Shown one piece after another: positions 1-11,565 of a stretch of 64,000 bases of DNA. The stretch spans positions 2,170,001 to 2,234,000 of the forward strand of contig NC_092568.1 in assembly GCF_037975245.1 (NCBI RefSeq), read 5' to 3'. The stretch comes from Apostichopus japonicus. Taxonomy: Eukaryota; Echinodermata; Holothuroidea; Aspidochirotida; Stichopodidae. The stretch's first letter is position 1, and each line of letters begins with the position of its first letter. The translations under genes and the position numbers were made by a program. The notes below the pieces were generated by a model. It worked only from the letters and a program-made list of their open reading frames with translations, had not been told where the DNA came from and did no database searches.

Positions 1-1079
1 TAAATATTTTCACCAATTAAGTGAATGTTTACTGGCGCGTAAGTTACCAATTTTGTCGTTCGTTCAAAGACGCTTTTATGGGAAATATATACAATATTTG
101 GTTTACGAAATGATCTTTGTTACTTGAGATTGACAAGGTGATTGAATGATTCAACTTAATGTGTTCACGCTGATAAAAGTGCACTTAATGAATGGAATTT
201 GATAACGAATGGTCTATAAAACAAGAGACCACAAATCAACGATAAACTTGCCGTTTAATCATATATAGTCCAATCGACCCTTTGACCAAATATTTGCCCT
301 AAATGAATGTAAAGTTAACGAACTGCTAATATCTATATCGAAATTATCCTCATGAAAGATAGTTAACAGAGAGTGTTTGATTAAAAGCTTCAGTTCTTGA
401 TTCAGACCAGAGATGTTACAGAACTATGATGAAGAATACCTTCAAGGAAAAAATTCAGACACGTATTTGCCAAGACCTTAATAATGCATTTATTGGAAAT
501 TTACAAACTGCGAATAGAGCCTGATGTGCAGGATTCATTTAAAAAAAAAACTTAATTGTATGCTAATGATAAGCGGAACACTGATGTTTATACTAAGAAT
601 GAAGAAGAAGAAAAACAACTTGTCTATAGTCTGTTTGAAGGGAAGTTTGAATCTTTGTGCATTCTCCCTTAGTTGAGTTTGAAACGCAATTACTGTCAAC
701 TGTTATAGGCTATAAACAAACTAACTGATAATTAATTGATGAAGTGTCAAAACAGGTATAGCACACAATGCATGTAGAAAAAAAAGGTTAAAAAACACAT
801 TTAACGTAGTTTTGGCCACATATTATAAAGTAGGAATATTGTGTCGTGAACAGAAGAATCACAATAGTCGTTAAAGCAAACAATATAGTTCGGCTTGCTG
901 TGACCGAATTTATACTTTTTTTTTCCATTTTGAAAGCATAATTATATCTATGACAAGCCAAATGCTCAATAGCCTGAGTGAGATATTCCAGGTTTATAGG
1001 TCGAAGAATAAGGATTATCAACCAAAAAATCCATACTTTTCAACGTTACGATAAAGGAAAAAAAACCAGGAATATCGCC

Positions 1080-1700
1080 AATAAACTTTGATTATCAATA
1101 GAAAATATTGGATTATGAATAAAAGATCTTGGATTATGAATAGAAGATCTTGGATTATCGGTCGATATATTTGAATTTTCGACAAAAACCTGGAATATCA
1201 ATAGATTTTCGAGGTATATCTATACCGAGGCACCCGGATTATTGGCGAAAAACCTGCCTTAACGGTGGGTATTCCAAGATATTCTCGAGAAAATCCAGGT
1301 TCATCGGCGATAATCGTAGATTATTGGTCGGATATCCATGTTTATCAGTCGAAAATCCAGATTTACCGAACGATAATCCATGTTAATTGATCGAAAATCC
1401 AGGTTTATCATCGATAGAAGATCCAGGTTTATCAGACGAAAATCAACGGTTTGAACCGATAATCCAGGTTTTCCAAGTGATAATCTAGGTTTATCTGTGA
1501 AAAACCTGGATTTTCCGTCGATAATCGTGGTTTTTCAAACGATAATCCAAGTTTTTCATCGATAATCCAACTTAAACGGTGATAGTCCAGGTTTTCGAGT
1601 GAGGTTCCAGGTTTATCGTTCAAAAACCTGGACTTTACGTTGATAAACCTGGATTATTGGTCAATATTCCAGGTTTATCGGTCCACATTAAGTTCCTTCG
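1080..1700. repeat. Degenerate minisatellite, CCAGGTTTATC type (copy A)
   Basis: About 20 diverged units of roughly 24-28 bp are built on words such as GATAATCCAGGTTTATCG and the reverse AAACCTGGATTATC. Both orientations of the core are interleaved, so local hairpins form. One example is the perfect 12-bp pair at 1642-1653 and 1668-1679. The same array occurs at 35150-35830 in copy B. It lies about 1.8 kb downstream of the GPCR-A stop codon. Confidence 0.8.
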
Positions 1701-3519
1701 AAAACCCTGGAATCTCTATCTATTGGGCAATCAGATTGCATATGTATCTGACCCTTTGTGGGTCAATTTAAATGCGTAATCGATGACGTATAATGTCCAA
1801 GAAACGGCTACGTAATCCCATCTTAAACTCTCTTCAAAAACACTTAAGAGGACAGTGGATATATAGTCCAGAAGTGGAGTCTATATTACCATGAAAGAAC
1901 TATGCTGGTATTTCAAACAGTACACACAATAGCATTACGATTCTCTGACTGATATCGTGTGCTCTACCTAACCAGCGTTATAGATTCTGTAATGATAATT
2001 ATAAATCTCGGGATTGGCATGGCAACCTACAGTGCACTCAAACCATGGAACTATTCCCCTGTCGAGAGAACTATCACAAGGCTCCTTTGGAGACAAAATG
2101 TACAGCATAATAACACCAATGGATTGGACTCATACATCTTGATAATTACACAACATGAAGTTGAGAATTCAATTATACCCATGTTTACGAAAATATACAG
2201 CATAATAACACCAAAGGATTGGACTCGGGCACCTTGCTAATTACATACCACGAAGTTGAGACAGCAGTTATACCCTTGTATTACGTCGGATACATGGAAA
2301 TACACGCCATTTAGTATCATGTGGAGCAGATCTGGATCTCAGTGTAAGCTGGGGTCATTTGATATCCCAAGTCTTTGCTGCTGATTGGTTAAGCAATTAA
2401 AATAAGAACAAGTTGGTAAGTTTAATATGAACACGGCTATGCATGACCAACACAGGCACAATGTTTCTTGCTGAAAAACCTGCCAGAAAGTAAACCACAA
2501 ATTTTATTACTAGCTGCCCCGTTCTGTTCCAAAATGGCGGTCATCCCTACACGTGTGTTATGGTAATGGGGTGGGGGAGGTGACACTTGAAAACATAGCT
2601 TTTTAAGTTTTGGTTTGTAACTTCTTTGTTTTATTTTTCAAATTTATTTGAGCATTCCATCACCTTGGCTAAATCTGAGTCTTGAAGGAAAATATTGTTC
2701 AAATTGTCAATTCGAGGCCAATTAATTTCAAGAAATACAATGAGAAATGTTTAGCGTATTTGTCACGACATATGGAACATATTAGAATGAGAATATAATT
2801 CACACATATATACATATAATATACACATAATATAGTTCGACATATTTCTACTGATTGTGATCAGCCGTTATAAACGAATAATATACGAAATCAGTCAATC
2901 ATTCTCTTAAGACCCTTACCATCACTTGTACACCATCTCAACAGAATCATCAAGCATGCCGAACTGCAGGTATATTGCAAATGTTAACCAGAATCACGTC
3001 CCAAAAATATGATAGAACTCAATAGTTGAAGTCACTCCTATATCAAACCATCATCATGCAACTACCACCTGAAATTATTTTTCACCAAATAGCCATATAT
3101 ATATTTATCTAACGGAAAGTAGCAAGTTTTTCGTAGCTTTACCAAGCCAACATGCATGGAGAAATGTTCAAAATAATGAGATACATATGGTGTCCTTGAT
3201 CAGCGACCCCAACACAATGAAAAAAAGTTAAAAGTAATTATTAACACAACATTGAGTGTATAGCTGCTTAATGACATATCTTTTATAAAATAAGATGTTT
3301 AAAGATTTTTTCTTTCTATGCCTTATTATCATTATTTTCAGTAAAAATTATCAGCATATGAAATTCACATGTTGATGATAAAAATTCATTTAGGATTAGA
3401 TCTGTGAATACAACAATACTACGGACGTAATGTGGAATGAAGTTAAAGTTGGTGCGGTGTCTTACTGCCAGAGTTGACCATATATAGGCTAACTGTACAA
3501 TATATATATTATTGTCCTC
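1701..3519. other. Noncoding 3' flank of GPCR-A
   Basis: No ORF here looks like a gene. The whole stretch aligns with 35830-38047 downstream of GPCR-B. Copy B has about 400 bp more (near 36436-36855), which copy A lost or B gained. The part next to 3520 must include the GPCR-A 3' UTR, but I could not fix a polyadenylation site. Confidence 0.6.
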
Positions 3520-4243
3520 TTATGTCAGCATTGGAGATGAAATATGCGACACCTTCGATACAGTCGTCCCACCAGTTCCCATATCTACCATCAGGGTACT
3601 GATTTCTTTATTCTTATTCAATGCCCCGCTTTGTCTTCTAACCTTTTTACTCCGTGTCAAGCATCTCATGGCATCCATCATACCACGGTGAAAGTCCTTG
3701 TTTCGTCTTGCGTAAATGATTGGGTTTACCAGAGAATTGACGAAAGCTATATATTCGCAAACAGTTTGCACTATTATCAAAACGACGGCACTATAAGTAA
3801 AATAAATTTCGAAAAAGAATTGAAAACTGGTCGGAAGCCAGCAAATACCAAATGCGCCTACGACGATCGTCATGGTAACCAGACCCCTAGCACGTGATCT
3901 TGCATCACTGTTATCATTGTCGCTATTAACTTTGTTCTGCGATGTCAATTGACTATGATTGCGTATATGTTGCATGGCACGCCGAAGTAAAATGGCGTAC
4001 AAGAAAAGGATACCAATAAAGTACACAGGAATGAAAATCGCTATAACTAGTAGGACCGTAGCTATGTCGTTGTCGCCACCATGATCGCCATCACAAACCC
4101 ATTGGTCCCCCTCACCACCGGGAACCAAGAAGGGTACAACTCCAAGTAAGATATTGTAGATCCATATGATGAAGATTGCAATCTTTGCTCGTAGAGGTGT
4201 AACAATAGTTACATAGCGAAGAGGGCAATACACCGAAATTAAT
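3520..4243 (-). CDS. GPCR-A, coding exon 2 (TM4 to C-terminus)
   Basis: Encodes residues 125-365 of a class A (rhodopsin-like) G-protein-coupled receptor of the plasma membrane. The splice acceptor (TTTACAG) sits just before base 4243. The first A completes the Arg of the DR motif, giving DRLISVYCPLRY, so the usual Tyr of DRY is Leu. Then come TM4 (about 146-165), an extracellular-loop-2 Cys (WVCDGD, Cys175), TM5, a polar third intracellular loop, TM6 with FGICWLP (256-262), TM7 with NPIIY (298-302) and a basic tail with Cys319, a possible palmitoylation site. The SIYHISAIAVDR and NPIIYARRNKDF wording is closest to the adenosine/melanocortin side of class A. The ligand cannot be told from sequence. 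The reading frame is intact and 15 bp longer than GPCR-B because of the third loop. Confidence 0.88.
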
Positions 4244-4270
4244 CTGTAAAGAAAAGACAAAGAAATAAGA

Positions 4271-4702
4271 AAAAGACATCTGGCTACAAGGGTCAAGGAG
4301 CACTTATCTGACAAATCTGCAATCTATGAGCATATCACTCACTGTATAGACTGCCGAACAGCTAACATCACCAACTTTAGTGTCATAGACAGCGGCTATA
4401 CAGACTTTGAAATTAAAATTAAGGAGGCACTGTACATCAAGAAACTCAAACCCGTTTTAAACAATCAACTATTTCAACATGGATCGTCATTTATACTCAA
4501 CTTATTTTAGAACCTCCCATATCTTTGAACACGCATAGTCATCATTAATACTACTACAATTTTCGTATGCACTATACATAAGCGATTTTCTTATCTATTT
4601 CCTGACGAGGAAGATGTGAAATCTTCGAAAACGTTTGAATATACATTACTATGACTTTCATCAACTGTGTCGTTTTATTTGTTCGTTTATATGGTTCTAC
4701 AA
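4271..4702 (+). repeat. Upstream pseudo-LTR of the Penelope-like element
   Basis: Near-identical to 9314-9747 and 11194-11627. It starts inside the endonuclease coding region (the KRHLATRVKEHL part), so it includes the last 70-80 codons plus the 3' UTR. The partial tandem arrangement is a known hallmark of Penelope-like elements. Unlike the 9314 copy it keeps a sense codon (TAT) where that copy has TAA. Confidence 0.85.
4596..4643 (+). ncRNA. Hammerhead-ribozyme-like motif in the upstream pseudo-LTR
   Basis: The core CTGACGA (4602-4608) is followed by a perfect 6-bp stem II (GAAGAT 4610-4615 with ATCTTC 4621-4626) and GAAA (4627-4630). A tiny AACGTT stem III comes next. Stem I can form between TATTTC (4596-4601) and GAATATA (4637-4643) with one bulge. 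Minimal type I hammerheads are documented in Penelope-like pseudo-LTRs. Against activity, one extra G (4609) lies between the core and stem II, and the stem III loop would be very small. Inferred, not shown, to be active. Confidence 0.5.
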
Positions 4703-6260
4703 ATGTAAAACTCTTCCTAAATTTTACTACCAATTGAGCAAGAAGAGAAGCATTCCTGTGAAGGAGTTCCGCGAATTTGAACGCACAGCCAACGGTTACG
4801 CAAAACTTCAACTAGACATACAATATTTTGAAGACTGTGAATACCTTGGATTGTTTCCGAAGTTCTTACGTGTGAAAGCTCCCAAACTGAAAATCTATGA
4901 AAATGTCAACGATACCATACGGTCATCAGTATTGCGTAAACAGGTGTCACTACTCAAGAAAGATTCATACTCCAAACGTAATGTATATGAGACACTGAAA
5001 CGGACATTTGAGCAGCACCTAACATTTTTTGAGGTTCACACCCTTATCGCGAAATTGAATGCCAGCGTTAAACAAGTAACATTGAATATCAGCAGAAAAC
5101 ATCAGCGGAAATGATTGACACTATGGAGATCTCAACGACACCCAACACCAGACTGTCTGATCAACTGCAGCCACAGGACCCTAACTATAAAAGAGGAAGA
5201 AGCACTCCGTTATGGCCTGAAGCACCACATCCTGCCCCGTTCATTAAACGAGATCGATGTGAAAACGGCAGTGGAGAAGCAGGTATACCACCTAAAGAAG
5301 GAGACTGGAGTTCTACCCGCCCAATTCCTGGAAGTAGTCAGACACTCGACACTGAAATTTTTGAACTCTGCAAAGCAAATATGCCGCAAGAAACAAAACA
5401 GAGAGTTGCATAGGACGTTACAGTCTTTAAGCAAGGATGACAGCATCAAACTATGCAAATTTGATAAAGGAAATGTTTTGCTTATAATTAATAACCAGGA
5501 GTATTATGCTAAACTTGACACTCTGGTTTCGGATCAAGCAAAATTTAAAGAAATTAAAGTAGACGAAGGTAAAGTACACCCAATTATATCTAAAGAAAAT
5601 TCGATAGTGAGATATTTGAACAGAAATGTGAAGAATTTCCTGCCTGATATTATTTTTTAAAATCTTATCACTTCTGGCAGTCAACCTGGGAAAATTTATG
5701 TGCTGGCTAAGGTTCACAAAGAAAATACGCCACTCAGACCTGTTGTCTCAATGATCAGTACTGCTGAATACAAACTTGCAAAATATCTTGTAAACATCAT
5801 AAAAGTCAGTATGCCAACTACCTATATGTTGGATTCAACTGCTTCTTTCATAGAACGACTAAATTCTTTTAATTTCAAACCATCCCACCAACTTGTGAGT
5901 TATGATGTGGTTTCATTGTTCACTAATATCCCTCTAAATGAAACTATTGATATTGCTTGTGAATATGTCTACAGGCAAGATTCAAGGCCTTCTTATCCTA
6001 AAGAGGTTTTCAAAAAGTTACTACAGATTGCAACAGGTGGTTATTTCCTCCATAAAGGGAAATTATACTGTCAAATTGATGGGGTAACAATGGGTAGCCC
6101 TCTGGGTCCAGTTTTGGCTAATTTTTTCCTTGCTCATTTAGAAAACATTTTCATGACTCATAGTACTGATTATGGCCCTGTGTTGTACCTCAGGTATGTG
6201 GATGACATTTTCTGTGTGTTTAATTCTTTGGATCATGTTCACAGTTTCCTTGGTTTTCTT
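4703..6260 (+). pseudogene. Penelope-like ORF, N-terminal region and reverse transcriptase (broken)
   Basis: One reading frame runs from the upstream repeat through the RT and would have copied element RNA. Family signatures appear in order: the N-terminal LKKDSYSKR region, then LTIKEEEALRYGLKH, KVHKENTPLRPVVS at about 5707-5748, YDVVSLFTNIP, GVTMGSPLGPVLANFFL and the catalytic YVDDIF at about 6193-6210. The frame is broken by in-frame stops TGA at 5112-5114 and TAA at 5658-5660. No ATG opens it in frame, so a start is missing or noncanonical. The frame ends at the LINE insertion after SFLGFL and continues at 8698. This copy cannot encode a full protein. All sides of each stop stay in the same frame, so decay is by point nonsense changes. 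Confidence 0.85.
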
Positions 6261-6638
6261 TCGTTTCGTTTCGTTTATTTCACTTTTTTTCTTTTTTACA
6301 ATTACATTCACAATAATGTATAATACCAATGTCAAAGAAAGAAAAAAAGCATGGAAAATCTGAAAAAGCTACGCTTGTACACTCATAAAGTGCAGATTCA
6401 CCATGAACAAATTAAATACAATACGCTAACTACACCCCCCCCCCTCCCCCACTTCCCAAACGGGAAGCACAAGTAGCATTATTAAATGTGATAACTTGAA
6501 CGCATATATTACAAATCATTGTTTAACAAATATAGCTTCAGTTGCTTTATGAATATTGATAAGGTTGGTGATTTTTTAAGTTTGGGTTCGAGAGTATTCC
6601 AAAATGTGGCACCAGTAAATCTTACAGACTTAGTATTT

Positions 6639-7132
6639 AAAACTAATCGTGGGTAATCCAAATGAATGGCAGTTGAGTGTCTAGTGTTATAACTATGGAA
6701 TTGATTATTTAAATTAAAAAAATACTTAAACGGAGGTGGAAATAAATCATGAAGATATTTGAAAACAAAGCTTCCAAGTTGGAGTTGATATATGTCAAAA
6801 ACTGTTAAGATACTTAAGTTCTTAAAAATAGGAGTAGTATAACTAAGATAATCTGATTTGCTAATCAGTCGTATCAACTTCTTTTAAAACTAATCGTGGG
6901 TAATCCAAATGAATGGCAGTTGAGTGTCTAGTGTTATAACCATGGAATTGATTATTTAAATTAAAAAAAGACTTAAACGGAGGTGGAAATAAATCATGAA
7001 GATATTTGAAAACAAAGCTTCCAAGTTGGAGTTGATATATGTCAAAAACTGTTAAGATGCTTAAATTCTTAAAAATAGGAGTAATATGACTAAGATAATC
7101 TGATTTGCTAATCAGTCGTATCAACTTCTTTT
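6639..7132. repeat. 247-bp direct tandem duplication inside the LINE
   Basis: 6639-6885 and 6886-7132 are near-identical units of exactly 247 bp. Both end in TCAACTTCTTTT. Because 247 is not a multiple of three, the duplication shifts the LINE frame. The RT ORF ends early with an abnormal tail, and the true C-terminus is repeated in the other unit. Confidence 0.9.
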
Positions 7133-8594
7133 GGAGCACAAATAATCTATTCAGGTGAACAGTATGCGCATTGCCCCAGAGAATATTACAGTACGAAAGA
7201 TGAGGATAAACCAATGTATAATAAAGGGATAATAATATCTGATGAGGAACCTGAAACCTAATTTTATAAAGAATGCCAATCGTCTTAGACACTTTAGTAC
7301 AAATATAATCAATGTGAGTTTTCCAGCTTAAGAGTGGGTCAAGTTGAACTCCAAGGAACTTAACGTTTTCTGTTTCATGTATAATTGTATTGTTCAAGAT
7401 AAGTTTTAGTTTGGGTTTGGTGGAATGGTAAGTGTGAAAAACTATGAAGTTAGTTTTATTGACATTAAGAGACAACTTATTAGCACAAAACCAATCTGCA
7501 ATAGCAGAAAGTTCATTATTTAAAATACGATTATATGCATTCAAATCATTATTCTTAAATAGTATGCTAGTGTCATCAGCAAAAAGACAAAATTTAAGAA
7601 TACTTGAACAATTAGGGAGATCATTGATATAAATGAGAAAAAGGAGCGGTCCTAGAATAGATCCCTGAGGAACACCACAAGTTATATTACAATAAGCTGA
7701 AACGTGTTCACCAATAATAACACTCTGTTTACGATCTGATAGGTAATTTCGAAACAACTGTAACGCAAGTCCCCTAATCCCATAATGACTTAGTTTGTTT
7801 AATAATATATCATGATTGACCGTATCAAAAGCTTTTGATAGGTCTATAAATATTCCAAGGGTAGACTGCTTATTATTAAAACCAGTAGTAATAAAATCAA
7901 TGACGTCAAGGCCAGCCATACTAGTTGAACGATTTTGACGAAAACCATACTGATTATCGGAAATTATGTTGTTGCTATTTAGAAAAGTTATAGTTCTGGA
8001 GTAAATAATTTTCTCAATTATTTTAGATAGAGAAGTGATCACTGAAATTGGTCTATAATTTGACAATTCATCAGTTTTACCTGTCTTAAATATAGGTGTT
8101 ACTCTAGCAAGTTTGGCAGAATTTGGGAATATACCAGTTGATAGTGAAATATTAAAAATATGAGATAATGGCCGGGCAATAACATGTGAAATAGATTGTA
8201 GAATGCGTACTGATATACCGTCAAACCCAGATGCAGAATTCCTCATAAGTTTACTGATAATATTGATAATTTCTGAAGGATTACTAGGAGACAAAAATAA
8301 AGAATTTGTACAAGAGCCTCTTAGGAAATCATTAAACACCGCATTACAAGTAGGAATTTTCTCAGCCAGGGAAGGACCGATTAGTGTAAAGAAATCGTTA
8401 AATGCGTTTGCAATATCATTCTCATTAGTCAAAACGCTTCCATTGTGATTAATCTTTGAAATTTTGTGTAACTTAGAATTGTTTGTAATTAGTTTATTAA
8501 TTATTTTCCATGTTTTATTCAAATTGTTTTTATTATTCTCAAACATATTAAGGTAATATAATTCTTTAGCCTTCCTGGTAACACTGGTTATTTA
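6861..8594 (-). pseudogene. LINE ORF2 fragment: reverse transcriptase
   Basis: Encodes 561 residues from an ATG at 8546 (codons before it are also LINE-derived but hold a TAA at 8592-8594). RT signatures in order are SASGFDGIS, FKTGKTDELSNYRPIS, YGFRQNRST, IDLSKAFDTVNH, GVPQGSILGPLLFLIYINDLP and the catalytic FADDTSILF. The usual C-terminal ILWG and YNTRH segments follow. The domain itself is intact, but the endonuclease is missing and the C-terminus is scrambled by the 247-bp duplication, so this copy is dead. The clade (CR1, L2, Jockey or relatives) cannot be settled by eye. Confidence 0.85.
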
Positions 8595-8697
8595 ATCTCT
8601 GTAAACTGAATATTTGACTTTATTTTCAGGAGTAGGATTTTTTATATAATTCTTAAATAAATTATTCTTATGTCGAATAGATTTCAAAACACCTCTC

Positions 8698-9552
8698 CTT
8701 AACCAATAACATCCAAATTTGAAATTTACCCATGAAATTGGACCGAAACAGCTTGCTTTTCTTGACACAGAGGTGTGTTTACCCTCTGAAACTAACTCAT
8801 CATACAGTTCAATGGTCTATCGTAAGCCAACTAATACAAATGTAATTCTCAATTTCCATGCCATTTGTCCATGGGTTTGGAAGATCGGCTTAATTAATTG
8901 TTTCCTTAATAGGGCATTTGTTGTGTGCAGCAATTGGTCCTTATTCCATACAGAGGTCTCCAAATTAAAAGAGATTTTATACCATAATGGTTATCCCAGC
9001 AGGATTTTGGATGAGTGTGTATACAAATTCCTCAATAAGAAACTTAGTTCTGAAGTGGATAATCAGGATAAGGATGATGACAGTAAGTACATGATTACCA
9101 TTCCATTCATAGGTCACCCTTCACTAAATTTCAAGAGATCCTTAACTAAACATTTTAGAGGCGTTAACAAGAAGTGTATTATAGTTTTCAAAACGTTTAA
9201 AGTCAGTAATTACTTTTCCTTGAAAGATAAGACCCCCATGGCCCTTAAAGCCAATGTCATCTATTCATTTGAAGGTTCCTGTGATAAGAACCAAACTTAC
9301 ATCGGTAAGACTAAAAGACATCTGGCTTCAAGGGTCAAGGAGCACTTATCTGACAAATCTGCAATCTAAGAGCATATCACTCACTGTATAGACTGCCGAA
9401 CAGCTAACATCACCAACTTTAGTGTCATAGACAGCGGCTATACAGACTTTGAAATTAAAATTAAGGAGGCACTGTACATCAAGAAACTCAAACCCGTTTT
9501 AAACAATCAACTATTTCAACATGGATCGTCATTTATACTCAACTTATTTTAG
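8698..9552 (+). pseudogene. Penelope-like ORF, linker and GIY-YIG endonuclease (copy 1, broken)
   Basis: Continues the RT frame after the LINE: HPNLKFTHEIGPKQLAFLD, then the linker, then the GIY-YIG nuclease with VIYSFEG, TYIGKTKRHL and R..EHL. Stops interrupt it at 8707-8709 (TAA where the duplicate has TTA) and 9367-9369 (TAA where the duplicate and the upstream repeat have TAT). The family role is DNA cleavage at the insertion site. This copy cannot supply it. Confidence 0.85.
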
Positions 9553-9637
9553 AACCTCCCATATCTTTGAACATGCATAGTCATCATTAATACTACTAAA
9601 ATTTTCGTATGCACTATACATAAGCGATTTTCTTATC

Positions 9638-9685
9638 TATTTCCTGACGAGGAAGATGTGAAATCTTCGAAAACGTTTGAATATA
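9638..9685 (+). ncRNA. Hammerhead-ribozyme-like motif in the downstream Penelope repeat
   Basis: Same sequence as the motif at 4596: core CTGACGA at 9644-9650, the GAAGAT/ATCTTC stem, then GAAA. It lies about 130 bp after the endonuclease stop codon, in the 3' UTR shared by both terminal repeats. Confidence 0.5.
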
Positions 9686-9747
9686 CATTACTATGACTTT
9701 CATCAACTGTGTCGTTTTATTTTGTTCGTTTATATGGTTCTACAAAC

Positions 9748-10156
9748 TACGAAAGATTTCGTCCTACTTGTAAAACTTGTCTTTGAAAGATAATTGGGTA
9801 GCTATGTATTAACTCGCAATCATTGTAAATACTTATAATTATGACTAATTATGGCGTTATTGAAATGAAAGAAAATTGTTATTACTTTGGATCATAATAA
9901 AGCAGAATAATTGTTTTCGCTGTGATGTTTGTTCATTTGTTTGAATATTCTTGCTATTTTTGAGAGGGAGACAGATAAACATAACTTTAGTAATCTACAG
10001 ATCGAGTTTAAATGGATTTACTGATATGCTTCTATAAGGATAAATTGATGATGCCGCCGGTTCCTCAGGACAGACCTTAAATGGTAATGACAATCCATTG
10101 TGAAACAAATTGAAATGTATTATGAACATGCAATTTGGAGCCACACACACACACAC

Positions 10157-10206
<50 letters not shown>

Positions 10207-10463
10207 CTATTTTATTGCTAATGTTTATACACTTGTATCCTGTTTATGCAGAGTGTACCGTACAATACAAGAAATCCGCCCCTGTAGCCCCTATAAGACG
10301 TAACGTAATATCACAGTGCCAGGAATATTTGATTCGCAGGACATGCAGTGGTACGTAAGAAAAGGGTGAATATATTAATAAACCAGAAATATTGGTTAAA
10401 GCTTACGTAACAAAGCTCAAATGAAACTTACCATGCAGTACCACTCTGAAAGCACTTTATCTC
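9748..10463. other. GPCR-A intron segment
   Basis: Matches copy B at 39266-39700 and, after the (TA)n array, 45046-45180 and 48816-48890. The intron blocks that lie between these in B are missing here and reappear at 13797-16160, so part of the intron was deleted or exchanged at the (TA)n array. No coding sequence is seen. Confidence 0.75.
10159..10205. repeat. (TA)n microsatellite
   Basis: About 23 TA units, preceded by a short (CA)n run. The duplicate at 12039-12119 is longer. Confidence 0.97.
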
Positions 10464-10577
10464 TGAATATTTGAATAATATATATCTGAATATTTGACTT
10501 TATTTTCAGGAGTAGGATTTTTTATATAATTCTTAAATAAATTATTCTTATGTCGAATAGATTTCAAAACACCTCTC

Positions 10578-11432
10578 CTTAACCAATTACATCCAAATTT
10601 GAAATTTACCCATGAAATTGGACCGAAACAGCTTGCTTTTCTTGACACAGAGGTGTGTTTACCCTCTGAAACTAACTCATCATACAGTTCAATGGTCTAT
10701 CGTAAGCCAACTAATACAAATGTAATTCTCAATTTCCATGCCATTTGTCCATGGGTTTGGAAGATCGGCTTAATTAATTGTTTCCTTAATAGGGCATTTG
10801 TTGTGTGCAGCAATTGGTCCTTATTCCATACAGAGGTCTCCAAATTAAAAGAGATTTTATACCATAATGGTTATCCCAGCAGGATTTTGGATGAGTGTGT
10901 ATACAAATTCCTCAATAAGAAACTTAGTTCTGAAGTGGATAATCAGGATAAGGATGATGACAGTAAGTACATGATTACCATTCCATTCATAGGTCACCCT
11001 TCACTAAATTTCAAGAGATCCTTAACTAAACATTTTAGAGGCGTTAACAAGAAGTGTATTATAGTTTTCAAAACGTTTAAAGTCAGTAATTACTTTTCCT
11101 TGAAAGATAAGACCCCCATGGCCCTTAAAGCCAATGTCATCTATTCATTTGAAGGTTCCTGTGATAAGAACCAAACTTACATCGGTAAGACTAAAAGACA
11201 TCTGGCTACAAGGGTCAAGGAGCACTTATCTGACAAATCTGCAATCTATGAGCATATCACTCACTGTATAGACTGCCGAACAGCTAACATCACCAACTTT
11301 AGTGTCATAGACAGCGGCTATACAGACTTTGAAATTAAAATTAAGGAGGCACTGTACATCAAGAAACTCAAACCCGTTTTAAACAATCAACTATTTCAAC
11401 ATGGATCGTCATTTATACTCAACTTATTTTAG
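10578..11432 (+). pseudogene. Penelope-like linker and GIY-YIG endonuclease (copy 2, open)
   Basis: Duplicate of 8698-9552 with an uninterrupted frame from the FLNQLHPNLKFTHE junction to TAG at 11430. It shows VIYSFEG, TYIGKTKRHLATRVKEHL, a YEHITHC..C motif, and ends QHGSSFILNLF. It lacks an RT and a promoter-proximal start, so it is a fragment. It preserves the ancestral sense codons lost in copy 1, which makes it the better reference for this domain. Confidence 0.8.
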
Positions 11433-11517
11433 AACCTCCCATATCTTTGAACACGCATAGTCATCATTAATACTACTAAAATTTTCGTATGCACTATACA
11501 TAAGCGATTTTCTTATC

Positions 11518-11565
11518 TATTTCCTGACGAGGAAGATGTGAAATCTTCGAAAACGTTTGAATATA
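11518..11565 (+). ncRNA. Hammerhead-ribozyme-like motif (third copy)
   Basis: Identical to the motif at 9638, in the tandemly duplicated Penelope 3' repeat. Confidence 0.48.

Larger units (their letters stand above)
6261..8697 (-). mobile_element. 5'-truncated CR1/Jockey-group LINE inserted in the Penelope element
   Basis: A non-LTR retrotransposon on the minus strand, ending at 6261 in a short ACGAAACGAAACG-type repeat tail, as in CR1/L2-like LINEs. Its 5' end is cut off within the region between endonuclease and RT (RGVLKSIRHKNN). Joining the Penelope sequence on both sides restores FLNQ-HPNLKFTHE, which fixes the boundaries to a few bases. Only CTT is shared at the two edges, so there is no real target duplication. 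This LINE is younger than the Penelope insertion. Confidence 0.85.
4271..9747 (+). mobile_element. Penelope-like retroelement (GIY-YIG type), interrupted by a LINE
   Basis: A Penelope-like element sits in intron 1 of GPCR-A, antisense to the gene. It begins with a partial copy of its own 3' end (4271-4702), as is typical of the pseudo-LTR arrangement of the family. The reverse transcriptase and a C-terminal GIY-YIG endonuclease domain follow, and a second copy of the terminal repeat ends at about 9747. An antisense LINE (6261-8697) splits the RT from the linker and endonuclease. Without it the element is about 3.0 kb. At the right edge the GPCR intron resumes, matching 39266 onward in copy B. 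Relative to B about 480 bp (38783-39265) is absent, so insertion went with a deletion or B gained sequence. I see no clear target-site duplication. Confidence 0.88.

Noticed and set aside
1080-1700. Possible CRISPR-like array (short repeats at regular spacing)
   Set aside because: Units vary, there are no unique spacers, both orientations are mixed, and the DNA is animal.
3544-3897. Plus-strand open frame of 117 codons, repeated at 38072-38425
   Set aside because: It is the antisense shadow of GPCR exon 2 and its conservation follows from the duplicated receptor.
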